Origin: Atopomonas sediminilitoris
GTDB lineage: Bacteria; Pseudomonadota; Gammaproteobacteria; Pseudomonadales; Pseudomonadaceae
Reading direction: 5' to 3'
Length of the DNA: 64,000 nucleotides
Assembly (NCBI RefSeq): GCF_022601735.1
Contig: NZ_JAKUMM010000004.1
Span: 62,001-126,000, forward strand
Shown here: positions 1-8,013 of the stretch, piece after piece
Layout of the letters: each line of letters starts with the position of its first letter
Position numbering within the stretch: the first letter of the stretch is position 1
The notes under the pieces: generated by a model
Seen by the model: only the letters and a program-made list of their open reading frames with translations
Told to the model about the DNA's origin: nothing
Databases searched by the model: none
Translations under genes and position numbers: made by a program

Positions 1-944
1 ATCAAGAGTCGCGCGCGCCATTCACTGACGGTGTTGTCTTTAAGTTGTGGATCAAAGCGGCTCATCACATCCAAGCCGCGGCTATCGAAGCGCTTGGCAA
101 AGGTGAGGCCAATGCTGCGAGCGATAGCGGTTTTTTCTTCAACCGAGAACGGCAGGCTGCCCTCGTAGCGATTGAGCAAACTGAGCGCTAGCTCTGGGTC
201 TTGGCGCGCCAGTCGGCGCAGCCCTAAGCCTACCGCATCAGCCTCGCGTGCTGTTTTAAGGCCGCTGGGTTTGGCCAGTTTGCGCGGATTCTGTGCTAGA
301 TCGACCAAACGTAAACCGTCTTCGGGCTTGTTGAGTTGCTTGCTCAGGTAGGTGGCTAGACCAAACTGGCCGTTATCACCGGCTAGGCGTAGTCGCTGCC
401 AAATCAGGTCATCACCCAGCCAGCCGCGCGCCTTGAGATTATTAAACAGGCCGTCACACACGTTGGGTTGCGACTTGCCCACCAGCCACAGTTGCTCGGC
501 TTTTTGCTTGCCTTCGCTGGGTGTGGTTTTAAGCAGATACTCGGCGTGCACACAATCCAACTCGGTAAAGTTGAGCTTGGGATGGTAGTACTTGAGAAAC
601 AGCGGCCACTGCCCGCGATCAGCCAGTTGGCGTAACCAGCGCAGTTTCAGCCATGCAATTTGCGGCAGATCGCCGTGTTCCAGCAAAAAAGCTTCGACCT
701 CGCTATCGCTAGCGTCTTTGAGGCGATTGGTTAATTGCTGGTAATCCAGATAGGGCCGCAGTGGGTAGTCGCGCAAATTGCTTTGATAACGCAGATAGAC
801 AGCGCTATCACCGCGCTCTAAGGCGTTGAGTGCTTGGTCGTACTGCACGCGTTGCTGCGACAGGTTGGCCGCTTGGGCGGTCAGCGAGAGGGCGCAGCAG
901 GCCGCTGCGACGGATAAAACAAAGCGAAAGCGCGAGAAAATCAT
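1..944 (-). CDS. slt: Soluble lytic murein transglycosylase, N-terminal part (cut by window edge)
   Basis: Open frame read on the minus strand from ATG at 944 with no stop before base 1, so about 314 residues are visible and the C-terminal catalytic SLT domain lies outside. The first 26 residues form a Sec signal peptide (basic MIFSRFRF, hydrophobic core, cleavage near AQA-A). The rest is the helical repeat region typical of the Slt70 U-domain, with stretches such as YLRYQSNLRDYPLRPYL and LRWLRQLADRGQWPLF. Family role: periplasmic cleavage of peptidoglycan strands to 1,6-anhydro-muropeptides. It is divergent from the uup-like gene, an arrangement familiar in Pseudomonas. The identification rests on the N-terminal domain only, because the catalytic Glu is not in view. 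Confidence 0.88.
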   Translation of the reverse strand, partial: MIFSRFRFVLSVAAACCALSLTAQAANLSQQRVQYDQALNALERGDSAVYLRYQSNLRDYPLRPYLDYQQLTNRLKDASDSEVEAFLLEHGDLPQIAWLKLRWLRQLADRGQWPLFLKYYHPKLNFTELDCVHAEYLLKTTPSEGKQKAEQLWLVGKSQPNVCDGLFNNLKARGWLGDDLIWQRLRLAGDNGQFGLATYLSKQLNKPEDGLRLVDLAQNPRKLAKPSGLKTAREADAVGLGLRRLARQDPELALSLLNRYEGSLPFSVEEKTAIARSIGLTFAKRFDSRGLDVMSRFDPQLKDNTVSEWRARLL

Positions 945-1074
945 GATCAGGGTGCGAGCCACGTGTAAGCGTCCATGCGACGCGGCCTAAGCTTAACGAC
1001 TTGTTTCGCCAGACGAAAGCGCTGGGAGGGGGCCAGCGCATCGCCTAGAATGCCGGCCCGCACAGGAGAACGTC

Positions 1075-3003
1075 ATGACTTTGCTTAAGTTCACCGAGGT
1101 TTCACTCGCCTACGGCACCCATCATTTGCTGGATCACGCCAGTTTTCAGCTAGAAAAAGGCGATCGGCTTTGCCTTATTGGTCGTAACGGGGCCGGCAAA
1201 TCGACCTTGATGAGCCTGTTGGCCGGCCGTGCGGTGGCCGACGATGGCGACATTTGGCGCGCGCCGAGCATCCGTATTAGCGAGTTGCCACAAGAATTGC
1301 CGGTGGCTGACGAGCGCAAGGTATATGACGTTGTTGCAGAAGGCTTGGCCGAGGTCGGCAAACTGATTGCCGAGTACCACCGGCTGAGCCAAAACGTCGT
1401 CACTGACGACGACTTAACGGCGCTGATGCGTGTGCAGCAAGCGCTGGAAGCCAAAGATGGCTGGCGCCTTGAGCAGCAGGTCACACAAGTTATTACCCGG
1501 CTGAACTTGCCGGCGGAAAAGTCCATGGCTGAGCTGTCAGGCGGATGGCGGCGTCGCGTGATTTTGGCGCAGGCTTTGGTCAGTGAGCCGGATGTGTTGC
1601 TTCTCGACGAGCCGACTAACCACCTCGACATCGGTGCCATCGACTGGCTTGAGCAAGTAGTGCTCAGCTTTGCCGGTGCCGTGGTGTTTATCACCCACGA
1701 TCGGAGTTTTCTGCAGCGTTTGGCGACTCGTATTTTAGAGCTGGATCGTGGCCGCTTGATTGACTGGCGCGGCGATTACGCCAGCTTCCTCGTGCATAAA
1801 GAGGAGCAGCTGGCGGCCGAAGAAACCGCTAATGCCTTGTTCGATAAAAAGCTTGCACAAGAAGAAGTGTGGATTCGCCAAGGTATTAAGGCGCGGCGCA
1901 CCCGTAATGAAGGCCGTGTGCGCGCCCTCAAGGCCATGCGCGATGAGCGCTCGCAGCGTCGCGTGCAGCAGGGCAAGGCGACCTTCCAAGTGGAGGCGGG
2001 CGATAAGAGCGGCAAGCGGGTGATTGAGCTGAAGCAGGTCAGCTTTGCGCACAACTCCGCCCAGCGCGCGCTGATCAAAGATTTGGATTTGATCGTGCAG
2101 CGCGGCGACCGCATCGGCTTGTTGGGCGCCAACGGCTGCGGTAAGTCCACCTTGCTCGGCTTGTTATTGGGCACGTTGCAGCCCACGGCTGGGGTAGCGG
2201 AGCACGGCACCAAGCTTGAGGTGGCATATTTTGACCAATTACGTCAGCAGCTCAACCTTGAGCAGTCGGTGGTGGACAACCTAGCCGAAGGCCGCGACTT
2301 TATTAGCATCAACGGCCAAAACCGCCATGTTTTGAGCTACCTCAGCGACTTCTTGTTCAGTCCAGAACGTTCGCGCACGCCGGTAAAAGCACTGTCGGGT
2401 GGCGAGCGGGCACGCCTTTTGCTGGCTAAGCTGTTCAGCAAGCCGGCCAACCTGTTAGTGCTCGACGAACCAACCAACGATCTGGATGTAGAAACCCTTG
2501 AGCTGTTGGAAGATGTTTTGGGTCAGTACCCAGGCACCGTGTTATTGGTCAGCCACGACCGCGCCTTCTTGGATAACGTGGTGACCAGCGTGATGGTGTT
2601 CGAAGGGCAAGGCCGGGTGCGTGAGTTTGTCGGTGGTTATCACGACTGGTTACGCCAAGGTGGCGACGTCGCTTTGCTGGGTGACCGTGACGTAGCAGAA
2701 GAGACTGCAGCGTCATCTGTGAGTGATATCACATTGCCAGCAAATTCACCCGTACAGGTGGGCGAGCCAGCGAAGAAAAACAAACTAAGCTACAAACTGC
2801 AGCGTGAGTTAGACGCCTTGCCGGCGCAATTAGAAGCACAAGAGCAGGCGTTAGCAGCACTGCAGGCTGAGATCGGTGACGCTGGTTTTTATCAGCGCGA
2901 GCCAACTGAAGTGCAAGCTAAGTTGGCTGCACTACAAGCAGCACAGGAGCAGCTCGATCACTTGGTTGAACGGTGGGCCGAGCTGGAGGATATGCAGGGC
3001 TGA
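1075..3003 (+). CDS. uup: ABC-F family ATPase, Uup type
   Basis: 642 residues; AGGAGA lies just upstream of the ATG. Two ABC cassettes without membrane segments: Walker A GRNGAGKST (about residues 36-44), signature LSGGWRRRV (about 154), Walker B LLLDEPTNHLD (about 176); then GANGCGKST (about 350), LSGGERARL (about 440) and LVLDEPTNDLD. The linker between the cassettes is Arg/Lys rich, and the last 70 residues (KLSYKLQRELDALPAQLEAQ onward) form a coiled coil, the Uup hallmark. ABC-F proteins of this type act in the cytosol on ribosomes or DNA-associated processes; in E. coli, uup loss raises transposon precise excision. Full length for the family. The gene is followed 33 bp later by a small conserved gene and may be co-transcribed with it. 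Confidence 0.93.
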   Translation: MTLLKFTEVSLAYGTHHLLDHASFQLEKGDRLCLIGRNGAGKSTLMSLLAGRAVADDGDIWRAPSIRISELPQELPVADERKVYDVVAEGLAEVGKLIAEYHRLSQNVVTDDDLTALMRVQQALEAKDGWRLEQQVTQVITRLNLPAEKSMAELSGGWRRRVILAQALVSEPDVLLLDEPTNHLDIGAIDWLEQVVLSFAGAVVFITHDRSFLQRLATRILELDRGRLIDWRGDYASFLVHKEEQLAAEETANALFDKKLAQEEVWIRQGIKARRTRNEGRVRALKAMRDERSQRRVQQGKATFQVEAGDKSGKRVIELKQVSFAHNSAQRALIKDLDLIVQRGDRIGLLGANGCGKSTLLGLLLGTLQPTAGVAEHGTKLEVAYFDQLRQQLNLEQSVVDNLAEGRDFISINGQNRHVLSYLSDFLFSPERSRTPVKALSGGERARLLLAKLFSKPANLLVLDEPTNDLDVETLELLEDVLGQYPGTVLLVSHDRAFLDNVVTSVMVFEGQGRVREFVGGYHDWLRQGGDVALLGDRDVAEETAASSVSDITLPANSPVQVGEPAKKNKLSYKLQRELDALPAQLEAQEQALAALQAEIGDAGFYQREPTEVQAKLAALQAAQEQLDHLVERWAELEDMQG

Positions 3004-3036
3004 GTCCCTGGTTGTCGTAGCGCGTTAGGAGCGGGA

Positions 3037-3723
3037 ATGGCCATTGAGTATCGTTTTAATTTAGGTGACGACATCGAGTTGCTCTACAGCATTGAGTTGG
3101 ATCGTGAATACGATCCGACGCAAGGCGAAGGTGCACCGGCATGGACGCGGTTAACCCACAACCAGTGCAGCAACTGTCCGCTGAATAAAGATGAGCACAA
3201 GCACTGTCCCGCGGCGCTGGATTTGTATCCGGTGATTGAGGACTTTAAAGGCTTGCCCGCGTTTAAAAAGTCGACGGTTAAAGTCACTACCCCCGAACGT
3301 GAATACATCAAACTGGTGGGCTTGGAAGAGGGCTTACGCGCGTTGATGGGCGTGATCATGGCCACCAGCGGTTGTCCGCACATGGCAATTCTCAAGCCTA
3401 TGGCGGTGCAGCATCTGCCATTTGCCAACAATCAGGAGTTCGTGTTGCGGGCGGTGTCGGTCTATCTGACCCGTCAATACTTCAATATGCGCGATGGCAG
3501 CCTGCCCGATTGGGAGCTCAAGGGCTTAGTCAAAGTGTTCCAGCAGCTACAGTTGGTCAATCAAGCGTTTTGGCACCGTATTCATGATGTGTGCGCGGGG
3601 GACTCCAACTTAAAAGCGTTTTTGAACTTCTTCTCCATGGCCTCCAGCGTGTCTTATTCGCTAGAAACACAGTTGCAGAAAGTCCGCCCCATGATCATGG
3701 GCAAGGAAGAAGGCGAGCTGTAA
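3037..3723 (+). CDS. Conserved protein of unknown function with N-terminal Cys motif (DUF6901-like)
   Basis: 228 residues, ATG preceded by TAGGAGCGGGA. No signal peptide or transmembrane span is visible. A Cys cluster CSNCPLNKDEHKHCPAA (residues about 43-59) gives C-x2-C-x8-C, with a further Cys and His in TSGCPHMA (near residue 112). These look like a possible metal or Fe-S site, but no named catalytic motif is present. The protein resembles conserved proteobacterial proteins annotated only as domains of unknown function; the DUF6901 label is from memory and not verified. It sits between uup and a strong terminator, so it is probably the last gene of a uup transcript. Confidence 0.7.
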   Translation: MAIEYRFNLGDDIELLYSIELDREYDPTQGEGAPAWTRLTHNQCSNCPLNKDEHKHCPAALDLYPVIEDFKGLPAFKKSTVKVTTPEREYIKLVGLEEGLRALMGVIMATSGCPHMAILKPMAVQHLPFANNQEFVLRAVSVYLTRQYFNMRDGSLPDWELKGLVKVFQQLQLVNQAFWHRIHDVCAGDSNLKAFLNFFSMASSVSYSLETQLQKVRPMIMGKEEGEL

Positions 3724-3758
3724 TAGCGAGTTCACCCGTGCTTAGTCAGTAGAACGAA

Positions 3759-3787
3759 CAACGCGCCCTAGGGCGCGTTGTCGTTTT
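3759..3787. terminator. Bidirectional rho-independent terminator between the Cys-motif gene and napC
   Basis: A perfect inverted repeat, CAACGCGCCC (3759-3768) and GGGCGCGTTG (3771-3780), is followed on the plus strand by TCGTTTTAT and on the minus strand by TGTTCGTTCT. It lies between two convergent genes, so it probably ends both the uup-side and the nap transcripts. The central TA means the real loop opens the last base pairs. Confidence 0.8.
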
Positions 3788-3808
3788 ATGGCTAGACAGT
3801 TGCAGCAA

Positions 3809-4396
3809 TTACCAGCCTTCCACGCCTTTCATGTCCGGCAGTTGGTGGGCGATACCTTTGTGACAATCGATACAAGTGGCTTCGCCGCTGGCCAGTGCGG
3901 TGGAGTGCTGCTTAACCGCACGCTTGCTTTGGCGAGTGAAGTCCATGAAGTCGAAGTTGTGACAGTTACGACACTCCAACGAATCATTGGCTTTCAAGCG
4001 CTCCCACTCATGTTCGGCCAATTCGCGACGATGGGCGATGAACTTCTCGCGCGTATTGATGGTGCCGAAGATCTTGCCCCACACCTCTTTCGAGGCTTGC
4101 ATCTTGCGTGCGATTTTGTCGGTCCAGTTGTGCGGCACGTGACAATCAGGGCACGTCGCACGTACGCCAGAGCGGTTGCTGTAGTGGATGGTGTCCTTGA
4201 GCTCGACATACACGTTATCGCGCATTTCATGGCATGAAATGCAGAATTGCTCGGTGTTGGTCGCTTCGAGGGCGGTGTTGAAACCACCCCAGAAGATGAT
4301 CCCGGCGATGAAGCCGCCAAGGGTCAAAAAGCCCAAGCTGTAGTGCACGCTCGGCTTACGCAGAATGTGCCAGTAGCTTTTAAATAGTGACCACAT
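3809..4396 (-). CDS. napC: Tetraheme cytochrome c quinol dehydrogenase NapC
   Basis: 195 residues. One N-terminal membrane anchor (about residues 19-40) is followed by a periplasmic domain with four CXXCH heme sites: CISCH (52-56), CPDCH (82-86), CRNCH (142-146) and CIDCH (175-179). This is the NapC/NirT family pattern. Role: oxidises the membrane quinol pool and passes electrons to the NapAB complex. Last gene of napEDABC, 11 bp after napB; the terminator at 3759 follows. Confidence 0.96.
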   Translation of the reverse strand: MWSLFKSYWHILRKPSVHYSLGFLTLGGFIAGIIFWGGFNTALEATNTEQFCISCHEMRDNVYVELKDTIHYSNRSGVRATCPDCHVPHNWTDKIARKMQASKEVWGKIFGTINTREKFIAHRRELAEHEWERLKANDSLECRNCHNFDFMDFTRQSKRAVKQHSTALASGEATCIDCHKGIAHQLPDMKGVEGW

Positions 4397-4407
4397 GCGA
4401 TCGCTCC

Positions 4408-4875
4408 TTACGGCTTGGCTGCCGACTCTTCAAGCACCTTGTCGATGTCCTTGAAGGTGTTGGGGATAGCGGCGGGTGTCTCGTGTTGCGGGACATGGCA
4501 TTGCTCACAGAAGTAGCGGCGCGGTGACACGGTAGCCAGTGGTTGGCCGTCGCGGTCCATGTAGTGAGTAATGCTGATCATCGGCGCCTGTGCTTTAGCA
4601 CTGTTGGTGCGACTGTGACAGCTCAAGCACTTATTGCTTTGCGTATTGACCTGATAGCCGTCGATCTTGTGTGGAATGGTCGGCGGTTGTTCAGGGTAGT
4701 TACGCAGGCGTTTAAGGTCTTTGTTTTCGATTTTAGGGATTGGCTCGGCTTGGGTTTCTTGCGCGATGGTGCCGCCTGGGCGACGACCATCGGGTGCGGG
4801 TGCATCCAAGCTGGCGGCAACCGCGCCCCATGCCATTAAGCCCATGCAGGCGGCAATCAATAGCTGTTTGTTCAT
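4408..4875 (-). CDS. napB: Diheme cytochrome c NapB, small subunit of periplasmic nitrate reductase
   Basis: 155 residues with a cleavable Sec signal (cleavage about AVA-A, residues 18-21). Two heme motifs, CLSCH (83-87) and CEQCH (123-127), and the NapB-typical segment ending in the second heme followed by a short tail. It receives electrons from NapC and passes them to NapA in the periplasm. GGAGGCCC lies upstream of the ATG. The order between napA and napC agrees with napEDABC operons. Confidence 0.96.
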   Translation of the reverse strand: MNKQLLIAACMGLMAWGAVAASLDAPAPDGRRPGGTIAQETQAEPIPKIENKDLKRLRNYPEQPPTIPHKIDGYQVNTQSNKCLSCHSRTNSAKAQAPMISITHYMDRDGQPLATVSPRRYFCEQCHVPQHETPAAIPNTFKDIDKVLEESAAKP

Positions 4876-4886
4876 CGTGGGCCTCC

Positions 4887-7382
4887 TCAGACGATGGCTT
4901 CAATCTTGACCGCGCACTTCTTGAAGTCGGTCTGTTTGGAGATAGGGTCGGTGGCGTCCAGCGTTAGCTTGTTGACCAAGCGCTTGGCGTCGAAGAAGGG
5001 CACGAAGACCAATCCCTGTGGTGGCTTATTGCGGCCGCGGGTTTCTACGCGGGCACGCATCTCGCCACGGCGGGTGGTGAGATTGACTTCGCTGCCACGG
5101 CGCACACCAATCTTTTGCGCGTCGTCGGGGTGCATGTAAACCAGTGCTTGTGGCACGGCTTTGTGCAGCTCATCGACGCGGTCAGTCATGGAGCCGGTGT
5201 GCCAGTGCTCGATCACCCGGCCAGTGCATAGCCAGAAGGGGAAGTCAGCATCGGGCCACTCCGGTGGCGCTTCATAGGGCAGGGCGAAGATCAGGGCCTT
5301 GCCATCGGGCTTGCCGTAAAACTCGAACTCTTTACCGGCTTTGACGTAAGGGTCTGAGCCTTCGCGGTAGCGCCACTTGGTCTCTTTGCCATCGACCACG
5401 GGCCAGCGTAGGCCACGCTCTTGGTGGTAGGTGTCAAAGGGGGCTAAGTCATGGGCATGGCCACGGCCAAACTCGGCGTACTCTTCAAACAGGCCCTTTT
5501 GCAGGTAGAAACCAAAAGCCTCGGCCTCGTCGTTGTTGTAGCCCTTTTCGATTTGGTCATTGCTAAAAGCGTTGACCTTACCGTTGGCGAACAACACATC
5601 GAACAAGGTTTTGCCTTTGAAGCTGGGGTTTTTATCCAGTAGCTCAGTCGGCCAGGCGTCTTCGGTGGTGAAGCGCTTGGAAAACTCGACCAATTGCCAC
5701 AAGTCGCTTTTGGCGTCGCCTTTGGCTTTTACCAGCTGGTGCCAGAACTGAGTGCGGCGCTCGGCGTTACCGTAGGCGCCTTCTTTTTCTACCCACATGG
5801 CGCTGGGCAGAATCAGGTCAGCGGCTTGTGCCGATACGGTGGGATAAACGTCGGACACCACCACAAAGGCTTCTGGGTTGCGCCAGCCGGGCAGAATTTC
5901 TTCCATCACGTTGGGGCCGGCCTGCATGTTGTTGGTGACTTGGGTCCAGTAAAACTTGATCTCGCCGTCTTTGAGCTTGCGACTTTGCAGTACGGCGTGA
6001 TGGCCTAGCACTTCGCTGACGGTGCCTTCTGGCAGTTTCCAGATTTTTTCCGCAATGGCGCGATGCTTGGGGTTGGCGACCAATAAATCGGCCGGCAGGC
6101 GATGGGCAAAGGTGCCTACTTCGCGCGCGGTGCCGCACGCTGAAGGTTGGCCAGTGAGCGAGAAGGGGCTGTTGCCTGGCTCGCTGATTTTGCCGGTGAG
6201 CAAGTGGATGTTGTAGATCAGGTTGTTAACCCATACACCGCGGGTGTGTTGGTTGACGCCCATGGTCCACAGCGACATGACCTTAACGTTCGGGTCTGCA
6301 TACAGCTTAGCCAGCGCTTCGAGGCGCTCGGCAGGTACGCCAGATTCTTTGGCGGCGCGTTCTAAGGTGTATGGCTTCACGAACTCGGCAAATTGCTCGA
6401 AGCTGGAGGCTTCCCACGTATTGGCTTTGTCGGCGTTTTTGGCGCGCGCTTCCATAGGGTTGGTCGGGCGCAGGCCATAGCCAATATCAGTGGTGCCCGT
6501 TACGAAGTTGGTGTGCTTCTCAACAAACGACTTATTCACCGCATCGTTTTCAATGATGTAGTTGGCGATGTAGTTGAGGATGACCAAGTCGGTGTGCGGG
6601 GTGAACACCATCGGGATGTCCGCCAGCTCAAAGCTGCGGTGCTCGTAGGTGGAGAGTACCGCCACTTTGGTATCTGGCGCAGACAGACGGCGATCGGTGA
6701 GGCGCGTCCACAGTACGGGGTGCATCTCGGCCATGTTCGAGCCCCACAGCACAAAGGCGTTGGCATGCTCGAAGTCGTCATAGCAGCCCATGGGCTCGTC
6801 CATGCCGAAGGTGCGCATAAAGCCCATCACCGCCGAGGCCATGCAGTGGCGGGCGTTAGGGTCGATATTGTTGGAGCGGAATCCGGCCTTCCACAGTTTG
6901 CTGGCGGCGTAGCCTTCCCAAACGGTCCATTGCCCAGAGCCAAACATGGCAACGCTGTTGGGGCCATGGTTTTTCAGGGCGGCTTTGGATTTTTCCGCCA
7001 TGATGTCGAAGGCTTGATCCCAGCTGACTTCAGCAAATTCGCCGTTCTTATCGAACTTACCGTCCTTCATGCGCAGTAGCGGCTTGGTCAGGCGGTCTTG
7101 GCCGTACATGATTTTTGACAGGAAGTAGCCTTTAACGCAGTTCAAGCCGCGGTTGACCTCGGCTTTGATATCGCCGTGCGTAGCAACCACTTGGTTGTCT
7201 TTGGTGGCGACCATCACGCTGCAACCGGTGCCGCAGAAACGGCAAGGCGCTTTACTCCATTGCATTTGGGTTTGGTCACTGTCGGTGACCAAGTTGCTGG
7301 CCTCTACCAGCGGAATCCCAGCAGCGGCCGCGGCAACGGCGCCGGCTTGGGCTTTGGCAAAATCTCGGCGTGTTAATTTCAT
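4887..7382 (-). CDS. napA: Periplasmic nitrate reductase catalytic subunit NapA
   Basis: 831 residues from ATG at 7382, which overlaps the napD stop as ATGA; an in-frame start nine bases upstream is less likely. The Tat signal TRRDFAK begins at residue 4. A [4Fe-4S] cluster is bound by Cys47, Cys50, Cys54 and Cys82 (CRFCGTGC and NCVKG), and the Mo-bis-MGD ligand is Cys180 in ARHCMAS. The length and C-terminal molydopterin-binding domain ([16 protein letters not shown] near residue 700) are full. Reaction: nitrate to nitrite in the periplasm with electrons from NapB. All key residues are intact. Confidence 0.97.
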   Translation of the reverse strand: MKLTRRDFAKAQAGAVAAAAAGIPLVEASNLVTDSDQTQMQWSKAPCRFCGTGCSVMVATKDNQVVATHGDIKAEVNRGLNCVKGYFLSKIMYGQDRLTKPLLRMKDGKFDKNGEFAEVSWDQAFDIMAEKSKAALKNHGPNSVAMFGSGQWTVWEGYAASKLWKAGFRSNNIDPNARHCMASAVMGFMRTFGMDEPMGCYDDFEHANAFVLWGSNMAEMHPVLWTRLTDRRLSAPDTKVAVLSTYEHRSFELADIPMVFTPHTDLVILNYIANYIIENDAVNKSFVEKHTNFVTGTTDIGYGLRPTNPMEARAKNADKANTWEASSFEQFAEFVKPYTLERAAKESGVPAERLEALAKLYADPNVKVMSLWTMGVNQHTRGVWVNNLIYNIHLLTGKISEPGNSPFSLTGQPSACGTAREVGTFAHRLPADLLVANPKHRAIAEKIWKLPEGTVSEVLGHHAVLQSRKLKDGEIKFYWTQVTNNMQAGPNVMEEILPGWRNPEAFVVVSDVYPTVSAQAADLILPSAMWVEKEGAYGNAERRTQFWHQLVKAKGDAKSDLWQLVEFSKRFTTEDAWPTELLDKNPSFKGKTLFDVLFANGKVNAFSNDQIEKGYNNDEAEAFGFYLQKGLFEEYAEFGRGHAHDLAPFDTYHQERGLRWPVVDGKETKWRYREGSDPYVKAGKEFEFYGKPDGKALIFALPYEAPPEWPDADFPFWLCTGRVIEHWHTGSMTDRVDELHKAVPQALVYMHPDDAQKIGVRRGSEVNLTTRRGEMRARVETRGRNKPPQGLVFVPFFDAKRLVNKLTLDATDPISKQTDFKKCAVKIEAIV

Positions 7383-7648
7383 GGTGTGCAACCTTCTGTT
7401 TCTTCGACAGGGGCTATTTCGTGATAAATCAGGGCGGCGCTGAGCACGCCTTTGGTCGCGTGTAAGCGATCAAGGTGTTCAACGATGCGTTTTTCGTGGC
7501 TGCTTTCGCAGACCAAGACCAACTTGCCTTGTGGGCTTTCGCTGTGAACCTCTACTTGCTCTAGGGTCTGCGCGAAGGCTTTAACGCTGGCGAGCTGATC
7601 GGGGTTGACATGGACCAGCAGGCTGGCGATATGCACGGTTTGGGGCAT
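7379..7648 (-). CDS. napD: NapA maturation chaperone NapD
   Basis: 89 residues. The start is set at ATG 7648 because GGAGAAG stands just upstream; a longer frame to 7705 has no such signal. The small ferredoxin-like fold sequence ([18 protein letters not shown] at the start) matches NapD, which binds the Tat signal of NapA to delay export until the cofactor is inserted. The stop overlaps the napA start (ATGA), so the two are translationally coupled. Confidence 0.93.
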   Translation of the reverse strand: MPQTVHIASLLVHVNPDQLASVKAFAQTLEQVEVHSESPQGKLVLVCESSHEKRIVEHLDRLHATKGVLSAALIYHEIAPVEETEGCTP

Positions 7649-7697
7649 GAGCTTCTCCGGCTCTGGATGCGTGTCTCGGTTAAGCAGCGTTTGGCGG

Positions 7698-7856
7698 TCA
7701 GGCACCGGGTGGGCCTGTGAGGATTTGCATAATCCAAATCAGAAAGCCGTAGCCGCCCACGAGGGCAATCGACAACAGGGGAAAGAAGCACACAATCAAG
7801 AACAGGAATAATCGCGTTTCCTTTTGCTTGATGGCGGCGTTGTCCACATCAGTCAT
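7698..7856 (-). CDS. napE: NapE, small membrane protein of the nap operon
   Basis: 52 residues, starting at ATG 7856 with TTGGAGAAG upstream. One membrane helix (LFLFLIVCFFPLLSIALVG) followed by GYGFLIWIMQILTGPPG, the conserved NapE C-terminus. Function unknown; it is the first gene of napEDABC in Pseudomonas and Paracoccus. The frame extends upstream to 7898, but that part lacks a ribosome site. Confidence 0.92.
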   Translation of the reverse strand: MTDVDNAAIKQKETRLFLFLIVCFFPLLSIALVGGYGFLIWIMQILTGPPGA

Positions 7857-7871
7857 GGCACTTCTCCAAAA

Positions 7872-7885
7872 TTGACTTTGATCAA
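7872..7885. promoter_or_regulatory. FNR/Anr-like box upstream of napE
   Basis: TTGAC-TTTG-ATCAA matches the FNR/Anr consensus TTGAT-N4-ATCAA in nine of ten positions. It lies in the 157-bp gap between napE and the divergent sensor kinase. It ends only 15 bp before the napE start codon, which is too close for a standard class II activator site (centre at -41.5) of napE. It may repress nap or serve the divergent operon. Confidence 0.6.
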
Positions 7886-8013
7886 GCCTAGGCCACAACT
7901 CTAAGGCTTACAAAAAACAGGGAGATGACATGCATCAATAGAGAGCCGATTTCACCCAAGCTTGTTGGCCAACTGCTAACGTATTGAAAGATTGGATTAG
8001 GCAAAGGCGAATC

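Noticed and set aside
808..1041. 77-codon minus-strand ORF over the slt start region
   Set aside because: It is a different frame from the slt product, which has a signal peptide and clear Slt70-like sequence; the ORF has no family features.
3788..4237. 149-codon plus-strand ORF opposite napC
   Set aside because: It is the antisense shadow of napC, whose four heme motifs and operon position are unambiguous.
6393..7079. 228-codon plus-strand ORF within napA
   Set aside because: Antisense shadow of napA, which has the cofactor-binding residues intact across this stretch.
7984..8013. TTG start for the sensor kinase
   Set aside because: No ribosome site before it, while ATG 8014 has AAAGGCGA at a fitting distance and starts a normal coiled N-terminus.
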